64,000 nucleotides of DNA from RBG-16-42-24 sp964396785 (GTDB lineage Bacteria; Patescibacteriota; Microgenomatia; UBA8517), in NCBI GenBank assembly GCA_964396785.1, contig CAYNFU010000002.1:3572-67571 (forward strand). The letters run 5' to 3'. The notes below the pieces were generated by a model. It was not told the origin of the DNA. It saw only the letters and a program-made list of their open reading frames with translations, and did not search any database. The translations under genes were made by a program, and so were the position numbers. This document shows positions 60,388 through 64,000 of the stretch, in pieces. Position 1 is the first letter of the stretch. Each line of letters starts with the position of its first letter.

Positions 60388-60848
60388 ATGACGACCACCT
60401 TTTTGATTACTCGAAGATTACCGATACTATCTTTATAGGGAGCGACCTTTGTAAGGGGAATGTCTGTCCGATTCACTCCGAGCAGTTTAGGAAATTGGGG
60501 GTTAAAGCTGAATTAAACCTTACGGCAGAACATAAAGAGACTCCGCCGGATGAAATAGATCTTTATACTTGGATGCCGGTAGTCGATCATACACCTCCAA
60601 CTCCTGACCAATTTGACATAGGAACCTCGATGATTGACCAGGTCGTAACTAAAGGGAAAACTATTTATATCCATTGCAAGGCAGGTCACGGCAGATCTCC
60701 CACCATGGTTGCGGCTTACCTTATCCGCTTTAAAGGAATGGGAGTGGAGGAAGCAATTTCCTTTATTTCATCACAAAGACCTGGGGTTCATTTGGATGAC
60801 GCCCAGAGGCAAGCCCTGGAAGAATATAGCAAGAAATGGTTGAAGTAA
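60384..60848 (+). CDS. dual-specificity-type protein phosphatase
   Basis: 154 residues. The signature HCKAGHGRSPTMVAAYLI carries the Cys and Arg of the HCx5R motif, and the general acid Asp is probable in MPVVDHTPPTP. N-terminal SKITDTIFIGSDL is typical of DSPs. It sits between gap and the rpe-like gene with overlaps on both sides (ATGA and 13 bp), so it may act on a phosphorylated protein or metabolite linked to this pathway. The target is unknown. Confidence 0.87.
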   Translation: MNDDHLFDYSKITDTIFIGSDLCKGNVCPIHSEQFRKLGVKAELNLTAEHKETPPDEIDLYTWMPVVDHTPPTPDQFDIGTSMIDQVVTKGKTIYIHCKAGHGRSPTMVAAYLIRFKGMGVEEAISFISSQRPGVHLDDAQRQALEEYSKKWLK

Positions 60849-61498
60849 TCCCGGCAATTTTGACCGCAAGCCCCATCGAGGCAAAAGAACTCATATTGAA
60901 GCTCGAGGGAGTGGGAAGTCGAGTTCAAATAGATATTGTGGACGGGGTATTTGCAGAGGGGAGGACCATAGACCCATCGGCTCTCTCCGACCTTGATACA
61001 ACCTTGAAGCTCGATTTTCATTTGATGACCAAGGAACCCGTTGATTGGGTAGAAAGGGCGGTTCGCGGGGGGGCAGACAGGATAATTGGACAGATTGAAG
61101 CTATGACTAGCCAGAGAGATTTTGTCGGGAAGGTTCAAGAAGCGGGAGTATCTGTTGGTTTGGCGGTGGATATCGATACACCCATTTCCCAAATTGAGCC
61201 CGAGATATTAACTTCTCTTGACGTGGTTCTTGTAATGAGCGTCAAAGCCGGCCGCGGTGGCCAGGAGTTTAAAGTGAGCGCCCTTAAAAAGGTAAAAGAG
61301 CTTGCCGAAATAAGAAAAAGTGACGAAACCCCTTTTAGGATATGTGTTGATGGGGGGGAGACTTACTCAATCATTGACGATACCCATTTTGCGGGGGCAG
61401 ATGAGATTGCAATCGGCAGGAGGCTTTTTGAAGGAGACGTAGCCGAAAATATTAAGAAATTTGAAGAGGCGGCAGATAAGCTAGACCCAATTAAATGA
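60836..61498 (+). CDS. rpe: ribulose-phosphate 3-epimerase-like protein
   Basis: 220 residues, TIM-barrel of the RPE family: VIPAILTASPIEAKE, VQIDIVDGVFAEGRT, LDFHLMTKEPVDWVERA, GLAVDIDTPI, VDGGETYSI. The metal-binding His of the HxDxMDG motif is Gln here (QIDIVDG) and the Met is Val, while the Asp, His (DFHLM) and Asp (VDGG) remain. Epimerisation of pentose phosphates is likely but not certain. The frame starts within the phosphatase gene and ends overlapping the LOG gene. Confidence 0.82.
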   Translation: MVEVIPAILTASPIEAKELILKLEGVGSRVQIDIVDGVFAEGRTIDPSALSDLDTTLKLDFHLMTKEPVDWVERAVRGGADRIIGQIEAMTSQRDFVGKVQEAGVSVGLAVDIDTPISQIEPEILTSLDVVLVMSVKAGRGGQEFKVSALKKVKELAEIRKSDETPFRICVDGGETYSIIDDTHFAGADEIAIGRRLFEGDVAENIKKFEEAADKLDPIK

Positions 61499-62097
61499 GG
61501 AAAATAAAACAAATATCATATTTTGGTTTTGCAGATGCGGCTCAAAATGACCCCCTATATAAGGAGGCTTACGAGGTTTCCAAATACTTAACCGGTAAAG
61601 GCTATGTTTGTATAAACGGTGGGGGTCCGGGGACGATGCGGGCGGTCTCTGAGGGGGCAAAAGCGGCAGGAGGCTACGCCATAGGGGTAACTTTCTACCC
61701 CAAAGATATTACAAATTTTGAAGGGCGCGACCCCGGAAATCCACTCGACGAGGAAATTCGGACCAAAAATTATCTTGAGCGGACCCTAAAACTTTTGGAG
61801 CTGGGGGACGCCTATGTAATTTTTAGGGGAGGGACGGGAACAATTTCTGAATTCGGAATGGCCTGGGGCTTGGCGAGACTTTACTTTGGCCACCATAAAC
61901 CCCTTATTCTATATGGAGAATTTTGGAACGAAATAATTAGAGAGTTTGAGAGGAATATGAGAATAAGACCGGAGGACCTTAAAGTTTATAAAGTGGCAAA
62001 TTCTCCTGATGAGGCCTTTAAAGCCTTGCAAGTTTTTGAAGGGGCCCTTGCGGCACAGGATAACGTGCACCAAGAGGAGAAAGCATTTCAGCTATGA
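61495..62097 (+). CDS. LOG-family protein (Rossmann, lysine-decarboxylase-like)
   Basis: 200 residues. Nucleotide-binding loop INGGGPGTMRAVSEGAK and the LOG signature GGTGTISEFGMAWGLA, in which the PGGxGTxxE motif has RGG for PGG. LOG proteins are nucleotide 5'-monophosphate phosphoribohydrolases; this would release ribose-5-phosphate, which fits its place between rpe-like and transketolase genes. Overlaps both neighbours by 4 bp. Confidence 0.87.
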   Translation: MRKIKQISYFGFADAAQNDPLYKEAYEVSKYLTGKGYVCINGGGPGTMRAVSEGAKAAGGYAIGVTFYPKDITNFEGRDPGNPLDEEIRTKNYLERTLKLLELGDAYVIFRGGTGTISEFGMAWGLARLYFGHHKPLILYGEFWNEIIREFERNMRIRPEDLKVYKVANSPDEAFKALQVFEGALAAQDNVHQEEKAFQL

Positions 62098-62966
62098 CGA
62101 TAGAAGAATTACAAAAGAAAGCAAACGAGATTAGGAAGGACATCATAAAGATGCTCCTTGCCGCAGGGAGCGGCCATTCTGCAGGACCTCTGGGAATGGC
62201 GGATGTCTTTACTGCTCTTTATTTTGAAATATTAAATATTGATCCCAAAAAACCCGATTGGCCGGAGAGGGATAGACTTATTCTTTCAAATGGCCATATT
62301 GCACCGGTTCTTTATGCAACCATGGCTCAGCGTGGCTTTTTCCCGATATCAAAACTCAAAACTTTAAGAAAGTTGGGTTCAGGCCTCCAGGGGCATCCAG
62401 AAAGAACAAAACTAGTCGGAATTGAAACGACTTCAGGGCCTCTTGGATCTGGTCTTGCCCAAGCTGCAGGATATGCATATGCAGCCAGAATGGACGGGGC
62501 CAGGTTTCGAGTTTATGCTCTTACGTCCGACGCCGAACATCAAGAAGGGAACCATTGGGAGGCTGTGGCATTTGCGGGAAAATACAACCTTTCGAACCTA
62601 ACGGCGATAGTTGATAGAAATAACATCCAGATTTCCGGACACACAGAAGATGTTATGCCTTTAGAGCCTTTGGAAGATAAATATAAAGCCTTTAACTGGC
62701 ATGTAATTGGAATTGACGGCCACAATATCGAGGAAATTATCGACGCTACAAATCAGGCCAGAGCGGTTTATGAAAAACCAACAGTAATTATTGCCCATAC
62801 AATTCCCGGTAAGGGGGTAGATTTTATGGAGTACGACTTTAAATGGCACGGGGCAGTACCTGGGGCGACCGATATACCTGGCGAGCCGCCGAAAGCCGAG
62901 CAGGCAAAAATCGCCTTAGCCCAGTTAAGAACTTTGGGGGGAAAGATCAAGTCTGAACACGAATAA
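62094..62966 (+). CDS. transketolase, N-terminal subunit
   Basis: 290 residues: thiamine-diphosphate-binding half. GSGHSAGPLGMADVFTALYF, RLILSNGHIAPVLYA, TTSGPLGSGLAQAAGYAYA, SDAEHQEGNHWEAVAF and VDRNNIQISGHTEDV. Transfers two-carbon units between sugar phosphates. In this organism transketolase is encoded as two separate chains, as in many archaea and some bacteria. Its stop overlaps the next start (TAATG). Confidence 0.93.
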   Translation: MTIEELQKKANEIRKDIIKMLLAAGSGHSAGPLGMADVFTALYFEILNIDPKKPDWPERDRLILSNGHIAPVLYATMAQRGFFPISKLKTLRKLGSGLQGHPERTKLVGIETTSGPLGSGLAQAAGYAYAARMDGARFRVYALTSDAEHQEGNHWEAVAFAGKYNLSNLTAIVDRNNIQISGHTEDVMPLEPLEDKYKAFNWHVIGIDGHNIEEIIDATNQARAVYEKPTVIIAHTIPGKGVDFMEYDFKWHGAVPGATDIPGEPPKAEQAKIALAQLRTLGGKIKSEHE

Positions 62967-63961
62967 TGATAGCCAAAACAGCCAAGTTAAATCCAAAGAT
63001 TTTTGAAAAAGATATTGAGATGGTTGCAACTCGCCAAGGATATGGAGAGGGATTGGTTCTCGCAGGGGAAAAAGATGAGAAGGTGGTTGTTCTTTCAGCA
63101 GACCTTAAAGAGAGTACCCGCTCAATTCTTTTTGAGGAGCAGTTTCCTAATCGTTATATAGAAGTTGGTGTTGCCGAACAAGCTCTAGCCACACTTGCCG
63201 CGGGAATGGCCAATTACGGTAAAATCCCCTTTATTTCAAGCTATGCCGCTTTTTCTCCAGGTAGAAATTGGGAACAGATTAGAACTACGATTGCCTTGAA
63301 TGACGTTCCCGTAAAAATAGCAGGGGCGCATGCGGGACTTACAGTAGGCCCAGACGGAGCAACCCATCAGATGCTTGAAGATATTTCGATAATGCGGGTA
63401 ATGCCGAACATGATAGTTATCAACCCTTGTGATTCGATTGAAGCCAAAAAAGCAACAATGGAGGCAGCCAAGAACGGAAAGCCTACTTATTTACGCTTTG
63501 CTAGAGAGAAAACCCCGGTTTTTACCACAGAAGATACCCCCTTTAAGATAGGCCGTGCAGAGACCTTTTGGGAGTCCAAAGACCCACAGGTCGCAATTAT
63601 TGCTTGCGGCCCCTTGCTTTATGAGGCCCTTTTGGCTGCACACGATCTTGAGAAAAAGGGGATAGAGAACCTTGTCATAAACTGTCACACAGTCAAACCC
63701 TTGGATGACCAGGCGATAATTCGTGCAGCAAAGACGACCGGGGCGTTGGTGACGGTTGAGGAGAACCAAATAACTGGAGGTTTAGGGGGTGCTGTTTCCG
63801 AGGTTTTGGCCAGAAATTATCCGACCCCTATGGAGTTTATCGGAATGCCAGATTCTTTCGGTGAATCAGGAAAACCTGATGAACTTCTTGAAAAATATGG
63901 TATGAAGGCTGCTAATATAATAAAGAAAGTAAAAGAAGTCTTACTAAGAAAAAGTGAATGA
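62966..63961 (+). CDS. transketolase, C-terminal subunit
   Basis: 331 residues: pyrimidine-binding and C-terminal domains. VATRQGYGEGLVLAG, NRYIEVGVAEQALATLAAGM (catalytic Glu), SSYAAFSPGRNWEQIRT, GAHAGLTVGPDGATHQMLED and VTVEENQITGGLGGAVSEVL. Forms the active enzyme with the upstream subunit. Confidence 0.93.
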   Translation: MIAKTAKLNPKIFEKDIEMVATRQGYGEGLVLAGEKDEKVVVLSADLKESTRSILFEEQFPNRYIEVGVAEQALATLAAGMANYGKIPFISSYAAFSPGRNWEQIRTTIALNDVPVKIAGAHAGLTVGPDGATHQMLEDISIMRVMPNMIVINPCDSIEAKKATMEAAKNGKPTYLRFAREKTPVFTTEDTPFKIGRAETFWESKDPQVAIIACGPLLYEALLAAHDLEKKGIENLVINCHTVKPLDDQAIIRAAKTTGALVTVEENQITGGLGGAVSEVLARNYPTPMEFIGMPDSFGESGKPDELLEKYGMKAANIIKKVKEVLLRKSE

Positions 63962-63965
63962 GGAC

Positions 63966-64000
63966 ATGAAAGAGAATAAACCTGATATACGTAGTACCGC
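63966..64000 (+). CDS. start of an unidentified gene (partial)
   Basis: ATG 63966, preceded by GAGGA, encodes MKENKPDIRST and runs off the window. It follows the transketolase subunit by 4 bp and is probably the next operon member. Too short to identify. Confidence 0.45.
   Translation, partial: MKENKPDIRST

Noticed and set aside
1..64000. CRISPR arrays, insertion sequences, transposases, integrases and rRNA genes
   Set aside because: No regularly spaced repeats, transposase motifs or rRNA signatures were found on either strand.

Overview
The window looks like part of a Candidate Phyla Radiation (Patescibacteria) genome, most likely a Microgenomates-type bacterium. I infer this from very small spacers, shortened enzymes (ValS about 690 aa, PGK 338 aa), an archaeal-type triosephosphate isomerase, a DUF4012 protein, and a type IV secretion (T4SS) locus with an array of small two-helix pilin-like proteins. 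The code is standard, with UGA used as stop. No rRNA and no CRISPR array were seen.

Layout. 0-9.4 kb: cell-envelope and translation genes (VanW-like fragment, DedA, tsaD, valS, L25, DUF4012, RNase HI). 9.4-15.4 kb: the replication-origin locus, with rpmH-rnpA-yidD-yidC-jag on the minus strand divergent from dnaA-dnaN and DnaA boxes in both spacers. 15.4-36.5 kb: the T4SS/cell-wall region, with an M23 peptidase, VirB4, a PrgI-like protein, a VirB6-like protein, a lytic-transglycosylase-like protein, eight pilin paralogs, uppS and a SpoIID-domain protein. Within it two plus-strand genes of unknown function (22.3-26.2 kb) follow a good promoter and an RNA leader that resembles the cobalamin-riboswitch core. 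36.5-44 kb: membrane proteins, tmRNA with smpB, comF, and a cluster of four tRNA-Ser isoacceptors and one tRNA-Arg interleaved with three Nudix genes. 44-48.7 kb: a large membrane protein, dnaG-rpoD and tRNA-Asn. 48.7-52 kb: small orphan genes separated by a repeated element. 52-57.1 kb: a metal/redox group (VIT1, ZIP, CcdA, thioredoxin, cupredoxin, glutaredoxin). 57.1-64 kb: a tight carbon operon (tpiA, rpiB, pgk, gap, phosphatase, rpe-like, LOG, split transketolase).

Two themes run through the window. First, about twenty genes have a TATAAT-like -10 hexamer (often TGnTATAAT) ending about 6-9 nt before the start codon, which predicts leaderless mRNAs; genes inside operons more often show Shine-Dalgarno sequences. 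Second, all four 100-N gaps are flanked by identical 55-bp copies. These are unmerged contig overlaps: collapsing them restores one gene split in two, the C-terminus of the M23 protein, one tRNA and the tmRNA.
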